Below are positions 1 through 10,563 of a stretch of 64,000 nt of DNA, piece by piece (the first letter of the stretch is position 1; every line of letters starts with the position of its first letter). Source of the stretch: Ifrita kowaldi (Eukaryota > Chordata > Aves > Passeriformes > Cinclosomatidae). A program made the translations under genes and the position numbers. Where the stretch lies: NCBI GenBank assembly GCA_013398055.1, contig VZRS01007675.1, forward strand, positions 225-64,224, written 5' to 3'. The notes under the pieces were generated by a model. It did no database searches. It had not been told where the DNA came from and worked only from the letters and a program-made list of their open reading frames with translations.

Positions 1-72
1 TTGTAAGAAAAAAGCAGACACAACTGATTTTTTCTTTTACTATTTTTTTTTTGGTCTCTCTTCTCCTTTCAG

Positions 73-155
73 GATCACCACCACGGCCGCCTGCATGATG
101 GACCTGCGGAGGTACCCCCTGGACCAGCAGAACTGCACGCTGGAGATCGAGAGCT
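73..155 (+). CDS. GABRB4: GABRB4 internal coding exon: Cys-loop (83 bp)
   Basis: Internal exon of a GABA-A receptor beta subunit, a pentameric GABA-gated chloride channel of the neuronal plasma membrane. A pyrimidine tract and AG precede base 73, and the donor GTGCGT follows base 155. Base 73 completes a split codon, 27 whole codons follow, and base 155 is the first base of the next Tyr codon. The exon encodes the complete Cys-loop: two Cys separated by 13 residues, with the family core MMDLRRYPLD. Beta1-3 subunits have Glu-Gln-Asn before the second Cys, whereas this one has Gln-Gln-Asn. The end of the exon (EIES) begins agonist-binding loop B. The 83-bp length is the usual one for this exon in GABA-A receptor genes. 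The reading frame stays open past the donor into the intron, but the peptide there is unrelated to the family. The beta4 assignment rests on the downstream exons. Earlier exons lie outside the window. Confidence 0.95.
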
Positions 156-573
156 GTGCGTACCGCCTCGGGCACATCGCCTGCCATGCGGTGCCACCTG
201 ATGCCACCCGCCCCGGCCACAGCATCCCGCTCGTGGGATGCCTCCCAGCACCAGGCTCCATCACCCTGAGGGCACCTCATGGGGGAAATTCCCAGGAAAA
301 CAGAGCTCTAGCACCAAGCTGGGCGTTAAAATCAGTCTCAGGAAGGTGGTGGAAGCCCCCCTTAGCCTTAAGGAAGCCCCGGGAAGCTGTCCTCACTCGC
401 GGCTGGCTCCACTCTGTGTGGGAGGTGGCACCCAAGCCCTCCCGCCGTCCTTCCCCGCCTGGATGTTCCCTGGACTCCTGTGGAAGTCCTCTCCCAGCTG
501 TGCTGGCAGAGGAGGTCCGGCTGTCCCTCATAAAAATGCACTGCAGTGTCCCTCCAGGGCTGGGCCAGAGCAG

Positions 574-614
574 CAGAGCTCCCGGCAGAGCTCCCGGCAG
601 AGCTCCCGGCAGAG
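574..614. repeat. 12-bp minisatellite, three copies plus a partial
   Basis: The unit CAGAGCTCCCGG is repeated perfectly at 574-585, 586-597 and 598-609, followed by a partial fourth copy. It lies within the first intron of the window. No function is apparent, and it may be length-polymorphic. Confidence 0.9.
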
Positions 615-2759
615 CCGGTGCAGCCTCGCTGGTGATTATCAGATTATCAGGGAATTGCTCTTTCCATCAGGGAGGTCCCACAGCACCCATGGCTGGGGAG
701 CTGCTGGCCCCATCCCGCCCGGGTCCCGGGATGTGCAGGGTCATGGGATGGAAATGAGGTTCTGCTGGAGGCACGAAAGCCAGGATGTCATTTTTCTGCC
801 ACTCCTCAGCAGTTTGAGAATGGTTTACAGTAGAAGCAGGGAAACAGAAGGCAGGGAATTACCCACAGTTCCCCGTGTTGCGATTTTGTTCTTAATGGGT
901 CATGTCAAGCCAATTTGTTCATCAGAGCTACATTTCCTCACAATATTCCTAAGACCCAGGCAGAGATGAAGAGGTCCAATTGTTTCCTTCCTCAGAGCTT
1001 TTGTCTTTCACTCACTTGCACGGTCGAAATCTGCAGGGCTCCATTTTCTTTGCTTCCACACAACTCTGGAATATCAGTCCTTCTAGGGCTGGATTATAGA
1101 ACCAAAGTATTTTAAAACACAAAACCAAGCCAAACCTCAGAGAAAAAGCCCTTTTCTGATGCAGGTTTGGGAAGCAGCAGAAGGCAGATGGGGTCTCCTG
1201 CCCCACAGCAGCTCGGGGTTCTTACCTGTAGGAGATAAGCACTGCCTGTTGATCCCATCCCTCCACCCCAAAAATAACCCTCACCACGTATCCCCCTGCC
1301 TATCTGTGTGCCAGGATCCAACAGAAACCTGATGAGGCAGGCTACAAACAGGCTGCTAATCTGACATTTTAAGATGTCACATCAATACTTTTCGATATTT
1401 CAGATGGAAATGACTTGCCTTTGTGAAAGTTCGTTTACTTTTTAGAAGTAAAATGGAAATTTGGTTTTCTCTTTAAAGCTAGAAATCAAAGCGAAGCATT
1501 TATTTTTAGACCGAGCAACCTTTCCCTTTAGAAACACTTTTAAAAAATGGCTTCATGAAAAACACGCTCCGTTTCATATTGCATAATGCCACAATAAAAA
1601 AAAATAAAAATACAAAAATTGGGACCCAACACCAGCAGAATAATGGCAGAATAAATGGAATAGAGCTAGTTAACTGTGAGATCTCCTAAAATTAGTTACC
1701 GTAATTTGACATTTTCATTGCTGATCAGGAAGCAAATTTGAAGTCACTGCTGTTAAATTCGTGGATGATGAAGATAGCAGCGTGCGGGGCTTTGCTCGCT
1801 GCGCATTTGAATCCTTCCCAATCTGAATCCATCCGGAAGGGGTTTGAGCGCAGCCAAACGCGGAGCTCTGTGCCTGTGTGAGGGATTGCAGGGCCATGCC
1901 GAGGGGTCTGGACCCACTCGGGGAGGTGAGGAAGGGGTGGCAGCCCCGGGCAGCGCAGCTGGAGGTTCCGTGGCTCTGACAGAAAAGGGCTGGAGCGAGC
2001 CCTGTTATGTAAACCAGGGGAGCCGTGAGTCAGAGCTCAGAATTGATTGGCCTCTGAACATGTCACTGAGATGGGGAAAGGGGCTCTGTCTGTGTTTGGG
2101 CTCCAAAATTTAGAGAGGAAGCTGAGGAATCGGAAGAGGCTGAGGAAAAGATGGTAAAAAGCGGTTCAAGGGCTGGGGCAGATGTTGTGCAGTGAGAAAC
2201 CTCAACAGCTCCGTCTGGTTTGTTTACTGCAAAGGAGGTGAAGAGCTGAATTGTTTACAGGCTGGGTGCACCTCTGCAGAGGGGGAGCGCTGCGGGGAAA
2301 GGGCTCGGGAACCTCCTGGAGAAATTCGGAACAGCCGCGGGAGCCTGGGAGTCTGAGCCAGATGAATTCAAATGTGAAATCGTACACAATGTTTCTGAGC
2401 CGTGAGGGTGTTGGAGCTGCTGGAACCAGCCCCCGGCAGGAATGGGGAGGGGACTTGGATGTTTCTTACTGGTTCCAGCCCCGGGGCTGAGTGATGCAAA
2501 CACCAGGTCCTGAGCACAAAGCTGGGGTGTGAGGAGGATGACCCAAGGTTCCTGAAACCCTGTGGGCTCCAAGGTGTGAGGGCTTTACCACTCTGGGAGC
2601 AGGAACATGCCAGCTGGGGGAGGAGGTGGAGCCCTGGCTTAGCTGATTTCCATCAGAAGCAGATGTGGAATGGCATTTGGAAGATCGGGTTTATGTTTTA
2701 GCACCCATGAATAAGCGCAGTGATGACTGAGAGCACAGGATGTGGGCTCGGAGACTGCA

Positions 2760-2960
2760 CAGTCATCAAATAATCCCGTTTGGGAAGAGACCTCGGGGTG
2801 TCTCTAGTCCAGCCTGCAGCTCAAAGCAGGGTCAGCTGTGAGATCAGACCAGACTGCTGAGCCCTTTGTCCACTCAGCAGCTTCAGGATGACACTGGCCT
2901 CAAAGGTTCGCCTCTGATCTGGGGTAACCCTTAGCCCCCAAAGCAGGAGGAGAAGAATTT
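2760..2960 (-). mobile_element. CR1 LINE 3' fragment, old and degraded
   Basis: Antisense match to the CR1 3' region: the run from the diagnostic 'gggaagagacctcggggtg' through the 'agtccagcctgcagctcaaag' equivalent and the 'gagatcagaccagactgctgag' equivalent follows the avian CR1 consensus as I remember it. It is much diverged and its right-hand boundary is unclear. CR1 is a non-LTR retrotransposon, usually 5'-truncated in birds. Confidence 0.75.
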
Positions 2961-4185
2961 CTCCTCCGTGGTGCATTCAACAGCTCTTCATTGCCCTGAC
3001 CCCACGGATCCCCTGGTGCTGGGTTTGGTGGCACTCTCCTGAGTGGCTGTGAGCCTTGCCTGGGCAGCCAGCTGCCTGTGCTGCGAGGGTGGCTGGCTCA
3101 GCCAGGCTGCTGTGCTGCAGTGCATGTGCTGAGCACGGGCTGTCTGCGGGCACAGGTGAGGCTCACGCTCTCAAGGCAGCCTTGCCCCGAGCTGTACCAA
3201 AGCCTGGCCTTATCTTACTGCTCCCGTGAAGCTTTACTTAGAATCTGAGGCCACCCTTGTGCAGCAACAGCCAAAGGGCTTCAAAACACACAAGCACTGT
3301 TAATTTTCAAGTTGTAAATGAATCCTTGCCCCAAGGGCAGGGCAGGGCTGTGAACATCGAACTGGTGGGTGAGGGGTTTCGTGGTTTCATCCCCTGGGCA
3401 TCATTCCCCACAAGTCCAGAGCACTTGGGGGTCTCATTTCCAGCCCATGCAGCCCTGTCTGGCACGTAGAGTTTGGGGTTAAAGCAAGAAGCTGCACCCT
3501 TGGCTGAGTTAACAAACCCACTACCCTGAAATGTAAGGGATGAATATTTGTTATGAGTCTGATTCCTTTTCCTCTCTTCTCTCATCACTGGTCTTCTCAG
3601 CCAGTGCTTGGTAAAAGCAGCCCCCAGCCTCAGAGACTCTGTTCACTTCTTGGAACTGAATTTTGACTGAGAGTACTTAGAAAAGGGAGGTGCTCTGATC
3701 GTCAAACTTCTTTTCTACTGCTGCTGGAGATCTTTTCCTCTCTGGGAACTTTTAATACTGAGCTGCCCTGTTTACCCAGTCCCACCAGTCTGTACTGTGT
3801 GGTCTCCCCCTCCTGGTAAAAGGAAGCAGTTTTTAAAAAGCAAAATGCTGTGTTTGGTGCATTTGACAGAGGCTTCTGGTGCACAAGTCCCTGTCGTGTC
3901 AGCCATGGAGATTACGTAGTGCAAGCCAAGGCTAGATGGGCCACACCTCACCTTTTTCTCCTGAATTCTAGCCAGAACTGGCACTTCTGGCCAATATTTT
4001 CCTCTTCTCCTGGGGACTGTACCACCAAGCTCAGCTGAAGAAGGAAAGTACATCAGCAGAGAGGGGCTAGGCTCGGTGTGGGCTTTCCTTTGGATCCTTT
4101 TCCAGATCACCCTAGTGCAAATGGAGGTGTCATCTGGTCCAGCTTGTCAGCTTAGCTCTCCCTGTGTGCTCCTTCCTCCCTGCAG

Positions 4186-4323
4186 ATGGTTACACGGTGG
4201 ATGACATTGTCTTCTTCTGGCAAGGGAACGACTCTGCCGTCACGGGGATGGAGGTGCTGGAGCTGCCCCAGTTCACCATCATCGAGCAGAGGCTGGTCAG
4301 CAGGGAAGTGGTCTTCACCACCG
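4186..4323 (+). CDS. GABRB4: GABRB4 internal coding exon: loop B to loop C (138 bp)
   Basis: The acceptor CCTCCCTGCAG ends at 4185 and the strong donor GTGAGT starts at 4324. The first two bases complete the Tyr codon equivalent to beta2 Tyr157 of GABA-binding loop B, followed by GYTVDDIVFFWQG. The exon continues through ELPQFTIIEQRLVSREVVF to Thr-Thr-Gly of loop C, and the last base starts a Gly codon. The 138-bp length is the usual family size. Residues such as VDDIVFFWQGND and LELPQFTIIEQ differ from mammalian beta1-3 and fit the avian beta4 paralogue from memory. The exon forms part of the extracellular agonist-binding domain at the beta(+)/alpha(-) interface. Confidence 0.96.
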
Positions 4324-5721
4324 GTGAGTGTCTGCTGAAGGGCTGCGTGGGATGGGCAAACCTGCTGCTGATGAGGCACTAACTCAGGATCTAGGTGGTT
4401 CCTCTAAAAAAAAGGAACCCCAAGTTCCTCTGCACCCATCAGATTTGCTTTTTCCTTTTTTTTTTATTTGTCTGCTTCTCTTCAAAGACTTTCAGGATCA
4501 TTTTCTTCGCTGCAACTGTTTCTATTTCTTGGCCAAAATAATGACTGGGCTCAGAACCTCTTTAGAAGGTTCTCAGCCTCCATCTAATTTTTATGTGGTT
4601 CACATCTGGGTCTCAAAGCTGATGTAGGTGCTACAGTAAGGAGAAAACATACCCATTGAGAAGCAAGTGGGCTATGAAATGATGCCAACCCATCTGCACA
4701 TGGCAATAAAAAGATTTGGAGAGAATACCTGGGACCACTCAGATGCTGCCAGTTGGAAAGTTGGAGGGGGTTGGATTTTGGTTGCTGTCTTCACTTCGAT
4801 CTGAGGTGGAGTTCACTGCCAAAACAGCACAGCACACACCTGTCAAAAACAGACTGGTGAAATGTTGTGTTTGAGCCATACAAGTGGCCCACAGTGGTGA
4901 GAGAACAATCCCCCCTTCATCCCAGTCTACATCCGTGATGGTTAAAAACTGTCCTTTTCTTGTTCCTTATTTGCCAGCCAGGATTACACCCATGTGTCGG
5001 GCTCCTGTGCTGCCTAAGGGACAGAGGTGGGAAGGAGGAATGACTTGGACTGTGTCTCGCAGCAATGAAGGAGGCACTGCTTTGTCCCTGTCAAAATTAG
5101 CCTGCTCCAGTGGAAGGACTGTAAAAGTACTTATTGTCCTCACTACCCTCATTAGGTTTGCTAAAAGATTAGGAGGAAGTTGCAATAACGTGAAAATAAT
5201 AAAAAAGAGACCTTCAGATTAACTAACAGTACTCCATTTGCATATGAATTTGCCCAGTCTGACCATAACCCATTTTTAGAACAGCATGGGAAAAATATGA
5301 TTCAGATCTTCATTGCTGTTTGGAGGCAGAGCTGGCACAGGAAACGTTGGAAAATCATCTCGTGGCACCCAGATATAGGGTTAAAGTCTCCTGTGTAAGC
5401 CTCCATCATATTGGCTGGCACCATAATAGCAATTCCAGCACTGAACAGCCGTTCTCCCACAATGGCTGATATAATAATGTGACTTATGGAGAGTTTCCTT
5501 TCTTCTTAATACTCTGGGACGACTGAGCAGGTTCTGAAGAGACCCCTTTCAAAATCTGATGGGTCTACAAACCCAGCTGCAGAAAGCAGGAGATTTCTCA
5601 TTATTCCTGCCTCTTGAGAACATTTTCCAAGTAAAATTTCAGTTGCTGGCCTAAGCTCTTAGCACAAATACAGCCTTGCCCTCCTCTCAAACCACATCCT
5701 CCTTTAATGTCTCGCTGGCAG
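4324..5721 (+). other. GABRB4: GABRB4 intron (1398 bp)
   Basis: GT-AG intron, phase 1, splitting the Gly codon of loop C. The sequence is unremarkable and AT-moderate, with a T-run near 4450-4466. I see no repeat or extra exon that I can name. Confidence 0.85.
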
Positions 5722-5874
5722 GTTCGTATCTGCGCTTATCCCTGAGTTTCCGGATCAAGAGGAACATTGGTTACTTCATCCTGCAGACCTACATGCCATC
5801 CATCCTCATCACCATCCTGTCCTGGGTCTCCTTCTGGATCAATTATGATGCTTCTGCTGCACGAGTGGCACTGG
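5722..5874 (+). CDS. GABRB4: GABRB4 internal coding exon: loop C, M1 and start of M2 (153 bp)
   Basis: The acceptor CTCGCTGGCAG ends at 5721 and the donor GTATGG starts at 5875. The frame continues from the previous exon (g|gt Gly). It encodes Ser-Tyr of loop C, with the Tyr codon at 5727-5729 equivalent to beta2 Tyr205, then Leu where beta1-3 usually have Pro or another residue, then RLSLSFRIKRN. The M1 helix follows (GYFILQTYMPSILITILSW), then the M1-M2 linker NYDASAARVAL at the inner mouth of the pore, which in beta subunits helps set anion selectivity. The exon breaks at a Gly within M2. The 153-bp length is the usual one for this exon. Confidence 0.96.
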
Positions 5875-8482
5875 GTATGGACCTTTTCATTGTATTTTGG
5901 AGGGGTTTTCTTGAGGGAGATCAGCTGTAACGAGGAAAATCCCTTTTCTTTATGAGGTAGCAATTAAGCAAGTCTGTTAAAGCTGTCATCCCAAATGGAC
6001 ATTACTTGTTTTCTGAGAACAAACTTTAAATTTTCAGTCAGAAGAGTTACATTTTTTTGTTTGGTTGGCTGGTTATTAGTACTTCCCAAACTGGAAGTAA
6101 AAGTCCTACCGAAAATTTTCTGGGTGTGAGTTTAAACTCTTTAAACAAAAATGTGAATATTCTCAGGTACGTGAGACCCTGACACGCCATGAGTTCCTCC
6201 ACTCTGGTTTGCACTGGTTTTCTTAAGAAGAGAAATCTGGGCACCTCTTTGTCAACAGGTGTGCCAGGAGGGGTCAGTGGGGTGATAAATTCTGAGGGTG
6301 GATGGCCAAAGAGTTGTATGGGAATGGTTAAAAGATGAAAGAAACAAAGGAAAGGGCATTGCACATTTTCCTGATAGTTCAGGCCCCATACAGACACTCT
6401 GCAGCTCCATGGCCAAGGCAAATGTGGGATAGCAGTTAAAGTCCAAGTCCTTCTCTGGCACATGCTCCCTTAAATAGGAATGTTTTCCCATAAGAGGGGG
6501 GAAAATGAGGTCTTTTAAGCAACAGAAGGGAAGTGGGGGTGGATGGCAGATGAGGGTTTTGAAGGAGGAACAGGAGAAAGGGGGGATGGCTGGCGTGTGA
6601 GAATGGGGCTGTGCAACACGAGGGAAAGTTCAGAGGCAAAAGGAGAGGTAAGGAGGGAGCGGGGTTGGGTCTGGGAGTGGGACAAGGCTCAGGCAGTGCA
6701 GCTGGGGCTGACAGCAAAGGTTGGGGGCTTCAAGCAGCTCTAGGAGAAAGAGTTTGAGAAGACTCAGAGGAGGGGTGGGTTGAACACAGATGTAAAACAG
6801 GTGATTTGGCTGTGCTTGCTCAGAGAGGCTGGAGCAGAGAGACGGGGAGGGAAGAAGAAGAACTTGGTAAATTAAAAGGTTAAGTTGCATTGACAGGAGC
6901 ATAATCAGAGAGAGGAGAAAAAGAGACTTTGTGAAAGCCCAAGCAAAAGGGTGGAGGTGAGATGTGCAGCTGTTGAATTTCTGCTGACATCTGGACTCAA
7001 AGGAGAAGACAGAAGAAAAACATTGTAGATCAGAACTGCAGTAGCTCTCCCTAAACTATTCCTGACAGTTCTCTAACTTATCCTCAAAAAGCTCCAAAAA
7101 ATAAACTCCACAGCTTCCTCTGGTCAATTTATATCCAGATTTACCTGCTCACACAGTCAAAAAGCTCCTCTTTTCCTCTGCCCTAAGTCTCCAGTGCAAT
7201 TTGTCCCGCTCTTAATGGAGACATGGAGAACATTCTATTCTCCCTTTCTTTGCCTCAGATTTCTGTATATTTAGACTGCTGCCTAAATATAGACCATATT
7301 GTGTGTACATAAATATATCTCCCTTCTGTTTACCCAGCTGAAGGCTAATAGTTCTTCCAGTCTTTTATCAGGAATGACACTAAAGGCACAGCAAGGGTGA
7401 AGGGGAAGCAGGACAAGCAGAGGTTCAGGGTGCACAGAGAGCTTTGAGAGCCATGGCTGTAGAGGTGTGGCTGAAACCAGAGGAGCAAATTAAGGTCATG
7501 GAGATTATTAGAGCTGCCAACAGAGAGATGAGGAGGAAAAAGGAAAAAAGAAGATCAGCAAGGTAGTAAGAACAGCTAGAGAAGCAGAGGAAGACTAGGT
7601 TGAAGAGGAAGAGTTACCACCCCCAAAAGAAGTACGAAGGCTCATTGCCATCTTTTTGGAGCTGGCAGAAGGCTCTCAGAGAGGCAGGTCTGAGGCCACT
7701 CTGACAGTCCAGAGAAGGGAAGAGTCTGAGAAGAAGCTGAAGAAGACATCTGAAGCTGTGAGAGTAATCATAGTGAATCAGGCTTTTGGAACTGAGTAGA
7801 TGGGGACAAAAGTGTTCACAAAATGCTTATTTAAGATGCAAGAAATGTGAGGAGGCCTAAAAAGGAGAGTGTGAGAACCATGGGAGGAATGTGTACAAGT
7901 GATAATTGATGTAATGAATGGCAAAGCTGGTGAGAGGAAGGTGGGAACTGATGGGGTCAAGGACAGAAGCCTACGAGGCAGGCAAAAAAAGGAGAGTGCC
8001 ACGAAGAGGAAATCTCTTCGCTCTTTCTCCAATTCATGGCATTGGCAAGACACGGCAGATTATAAACTCATGCCAAGGATGCTGAGGCATTCAGTAGCAC
8101 ACAGTGAAGCCTGATGAGTTCATGAAGGAGAAAAAAGGGAGGAGAAGAGGGTAAAAAAGACAGAGCAAAACTGAGTATTTCCTACCACAATGAGAGAAAG
8201 AGGGAAGATAAGGGGGACTTAAAGAACCAAGGTCCAGAGGATGCTGATCCCCATCATGCTGATGATACTTAGACATTTTCTCCCACTGTTTGCTGCTGGT
8301 TCATTTCCTGCAGCGATTTGTACTGGGCATGCGGGCTTAGAATAATGACAATTTCCTTCCCAGTTGCCCTGCTCCCATCCCTCCTGAGGCTGTCCAGCCG
8401 GGAGGAGGGATGTGGGAGCCAAGAATGGCATCTCAGGAAACCACCCCACGTTGGTAACGGAGCACCTGCCCTCTCCTGACAG
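5875..8482 (+). other. GABRB4: GABRB4 intron with purine-rich + strand (2608 bp)
   Basis: Phase-1 GT-AG intron interrupting M2. From about 6480 to 7020 and again from 7385 to 8220 the + strand is conspicuously rich in A and G. The minus strand is correspondingly pyrimidine-rich and yields spurious Leu/Pro/Ser-rich open frames. The stretch between these blocks (about 7020-7380) is base-balanced. No coding exon is seen. Confidence 0.85.
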
Positions 8483-8739
8483 GGGTCACCACGGTGCTTA
8501 CCATGACAACCATCAACACCCACCTGCGGGAGACTCTCCCCAAGATCCCCTACGTCAAGGCTATTGATGTTTATCTCATGGGCTGCTTCGTCTTCGTGTT
8601 CCTGGCCCTCCTGGAATACGCTTTTGTCAACTACATATTCTTCGGGCGAGGGCCCCGGCAGCAGAAGAAGCAGAGCGAGCGCATCAGCAAGGCCAACAAC
8701 GAGCGCCACCGCTACGAGGAGAAGAGGGTGAGAGAGCAG
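8483..8739 (+). CDS. GABRB4: GABRB4 internal coding exon: M2, M3 and start of M3-M4 loop, with two alternative donors
   Basis: The acceptor CTCTCCTGACAG ends at 8482. The exon completes the Gly codon and encodes most of pore-lining M2 (VTTVLTMTTINTHLRE), the M2-M3 linker (TLPKIPYVKAID), M3 (VYLMGCFVFVFLALLEYAF) and the start of the cytoplasmic loop. The Asn codon at 8515-8517 is the M2 15' residue that distinguishes beta2/beta3-type (Asn) from beta1-type (Ser) subunits in etomidate and loreclezole sensitivity. Two in-frame donors are visible: AGG|GTGAGA after 8727 and CAG|GTTTGT after 8739. The 12 nt between them encode Val-Arg-Glu-Gln. Coordinates are given for the long form; the short form ends at 8727. 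The long/short pair corresponds to the chicken beta4'/beta4 isoforms known from the literature. Confidence 0.95.
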
Positions 8740-9113
8740 GTTTGTCCCCTCCTTTCGTTGTGGCAGGAGCATTCAGGCTCTCCACTGGGTGAGCTGAGGA
8801 GCAGCCTTTGTGCTCATCACAAGAGATGAACCCCAGTTTCCCTTGTCTTGTGATTACTGGGAATTTTTCCTCCTTGATCATTTTGTCATCATCAAAGCAG
8901 TCTCATCAGAAATCTCTTGTGTGGGGCAGGTGTACCCAAAAGTCCCTCTGTGGCTTTTGGTCCCCCTGTGTTGGCAGAATCACACTTCCCCCCTCAAATT
9001 TTGCTGCAAGCACAGGTGGCTGCTCCTTCTACCCCAGCAGCAGAGGGCAACCCTCAAATGCAGCCTGTTCAGAGCTCACAAATGACCCCATCAGGGATAC
9101 GGTCACCAAATAC

Positions 9114-9681
9114 TGGGGAAGAAAAGAAACTCTCCAACACCATCTTTGAAGTATTAACGAGTCAGGCATTACTTTATTCTGGCCAGGATGTGCAGTGGAA
9201 ATCATTTCAACCACATGTGATTCTTTACCAGAATTTTTACATATTTATGTTAAAAAAAGAGAAATTCTCATTCTCCCCCCAAAGAAATTCTCATTCATTG
9301 GTTCAGCATTACACAATTCTTAGTATTCAATCTCCTATTGCTTAATGATCCCTTCACCTTCAATGCTATTTTTGGTCCTCATTCTTTATCTCTCTTATCA
9401 ATCTTTTCCCAGGGTATCTCCAACCCTGCCAGGGGATTAATATCTGTCAATGTCTGTTTATCGCCTCTGTATCTTCTGGCCACTCCCAATCAGTAGATGT
9501 TCAACTCTCAGAGTCTAGGAATCTTCTTTTTGTTGATTGAGGCCTCACCCAGTGAAACTCAAACCCTCGGTGAACAGAGACTTTTGAAGGAAAACCTCCA
9601 TTTCCCTCCCCCTTGGCAAAGGCGAACCGACCCATGACTAAAGTTACTTAAAAAATTTTAGAAGTGATGTAATTTCCAACA
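9114..9681 (-). mobile_element. Probable endogenous retrovirus LTR, antisense, inside the last GABRB4 intron
   Basis: A 568-bp segment that begins TG (9114) and ends CA (9681) on the + strand, as retroviral LTRs do on either strand. Read on the minus strand it starts TGTTGGAAATTAC and has an AATAAA signal (complement near 9170), followed by a GT-rich stretch (complement near 9131-9145) suited to a polyadenylation downstream element. Just outside its minus-strand 3' end, at about 9093-9110, is TGGTGACC, which resembles the start of a tRNA-primed primer-binding site; the remainder does not match cleanly. No retroviral open frames accompany it. Boundaries are tentative, and 5-bp direct repeats GTATT at 9151 and 9682 offer an alternative left limit. 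Confidence 0.5.
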
Positions 9682-9789
9682 GTATTGTTACCCAGAAATC
9701 CATTCAGAATCACCCCTGACTGATTTACCAAAACATGGGCATTGATCTAATATCGATACCCAATTAAGATGGACAAAGAATCTCTAACA

Positions 9790-10320
9790 ACTCTGGGTTA
9801 GAAAGTGTATGTTTATTCCAGTGCTGGGCAGCTGCATGGGATAGCTCCCTAATACGCAGTGCAAAATCACAGAACAATACAGAGTCTATTTATCTACAAA
9901 AGTTCTAAATATTCAAAATACAAATATTTATTTATAATATTGACCCCTCCCGTTCTCCACTTCGTATGGTAATTAGCTGAAAAGGCATTAAGCATGCATA
10001 GTTTGTTCCTTAGATTCAGTTGGCGGTCTCATAATTTGGGGGGAGGTCGTAGATAATGAAGGAAAACTCATCTGCCTTGCTTTGACCTTTCTACCTTTCT
10101 GTTTTTTTGACAATACATATTACCCTTGGAGGACCTCCAGTTCCTCCCTTCATCACTTCTGAATAGGAGTTCAAATGGAAAAATTAGGAATTGTCTACAT
10201 TTCTTTAGATCTATTAATTGGTGTTTTCTGTTTCTCATTGTAGGCACGGCTAAACAAATATAAGATGACAAGCAATCAGTTACTTACATCTTAAAAGCTG
10301 ATTCCAGGCCTAACTCTCTA
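9790..10320 (-). mobile_element. Possible second LTR-derived segment, antisense
   Basis: AT-rich, with a 'gtttattccagtgctgggcagctgc' type stretch near 9810 that reads as AATAAAC on the minus strand, the usual R/U5 layout of an antisense avian LTR. The following text resembles bird ERV LTRs that I recall only in general form. No clear terminal TG/CA pair or target duplication was identified, so the ends are approximate. Confidence 0.35.
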
Positions 10321-10563
10321 ACTAATCATTAACTCTTTAATTAACTCCAGCTGGGAGTTATTAAAATCTATTCATCTATTAATCTATTAATTATTAAAAT
10401 CTATTAATCTATCATTATCTGACTTATTAAATTACTTTAACTAATTTTAACAAAGCTAACCTTTAACTAAAATCTTAGTTTTTTAAGACTCTGTGTTTCA
10501 CGACGGTGTGAGCATCCTGCCCAGGACACCGCCCTACCTCCGTGTCTGTGCTCCCCGTTCCAG

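Larger units (their letters stand above)
156..4185 (+). other. GABRB4: GABRB4 intron after the Cys-loop exon (4030 bp)
   Basis: GT-AG intron splitting a Tyr codon (t|at). It is GC-rich and contains a 12-bp minisatellite near 574. The sequence is anonymous apart from a degraded CR1 fragment at about 2760-2960. Several long open frames here, including one continuous with the upstream exon, have no family similarity and look like chance frames in GC-rich DNA. I see no additional coding exon. Confidence 0.85.
8740..10563 (+). other. GABRB4: GABRB4 last intron, largely AT-rich LTR-like sequence (1824 bp)
   Basis: Phase-0 GT-AG intron. Its left part is ordinary. From about 9114 to 10480 it is markedly AT-rich and contains two antisense LTR-like segments annotated separately. 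The stretch 10320-10490 consists of degenerate 'ctattaatctattaat' type repeats. The acceptor CTCCCCGTTCCAG ends at 10563. Confidence 0.85.

Noticed and set aside
95..757. 220-codon open frame starting inside the Cys-loop exon and continuing into the intron
   Set aside because: Family similarity stops at the donor after 155 and resumes at 4186 in frame. The extension is GC-rich intronic read-through.
238..969. 243-codon + strand open frame
   Set aside because: Overlaps the first intron and part of the 12-bp minisatellite, and shows no domain or codon pattern of a real gene.
6047..6902. Overlapping minus-strand Leu/Pro/Ser-rich open frames
   Set aside because: They are the pyrimidine-rich complement of a purine-biased intron, and no homologous protein is recognised.
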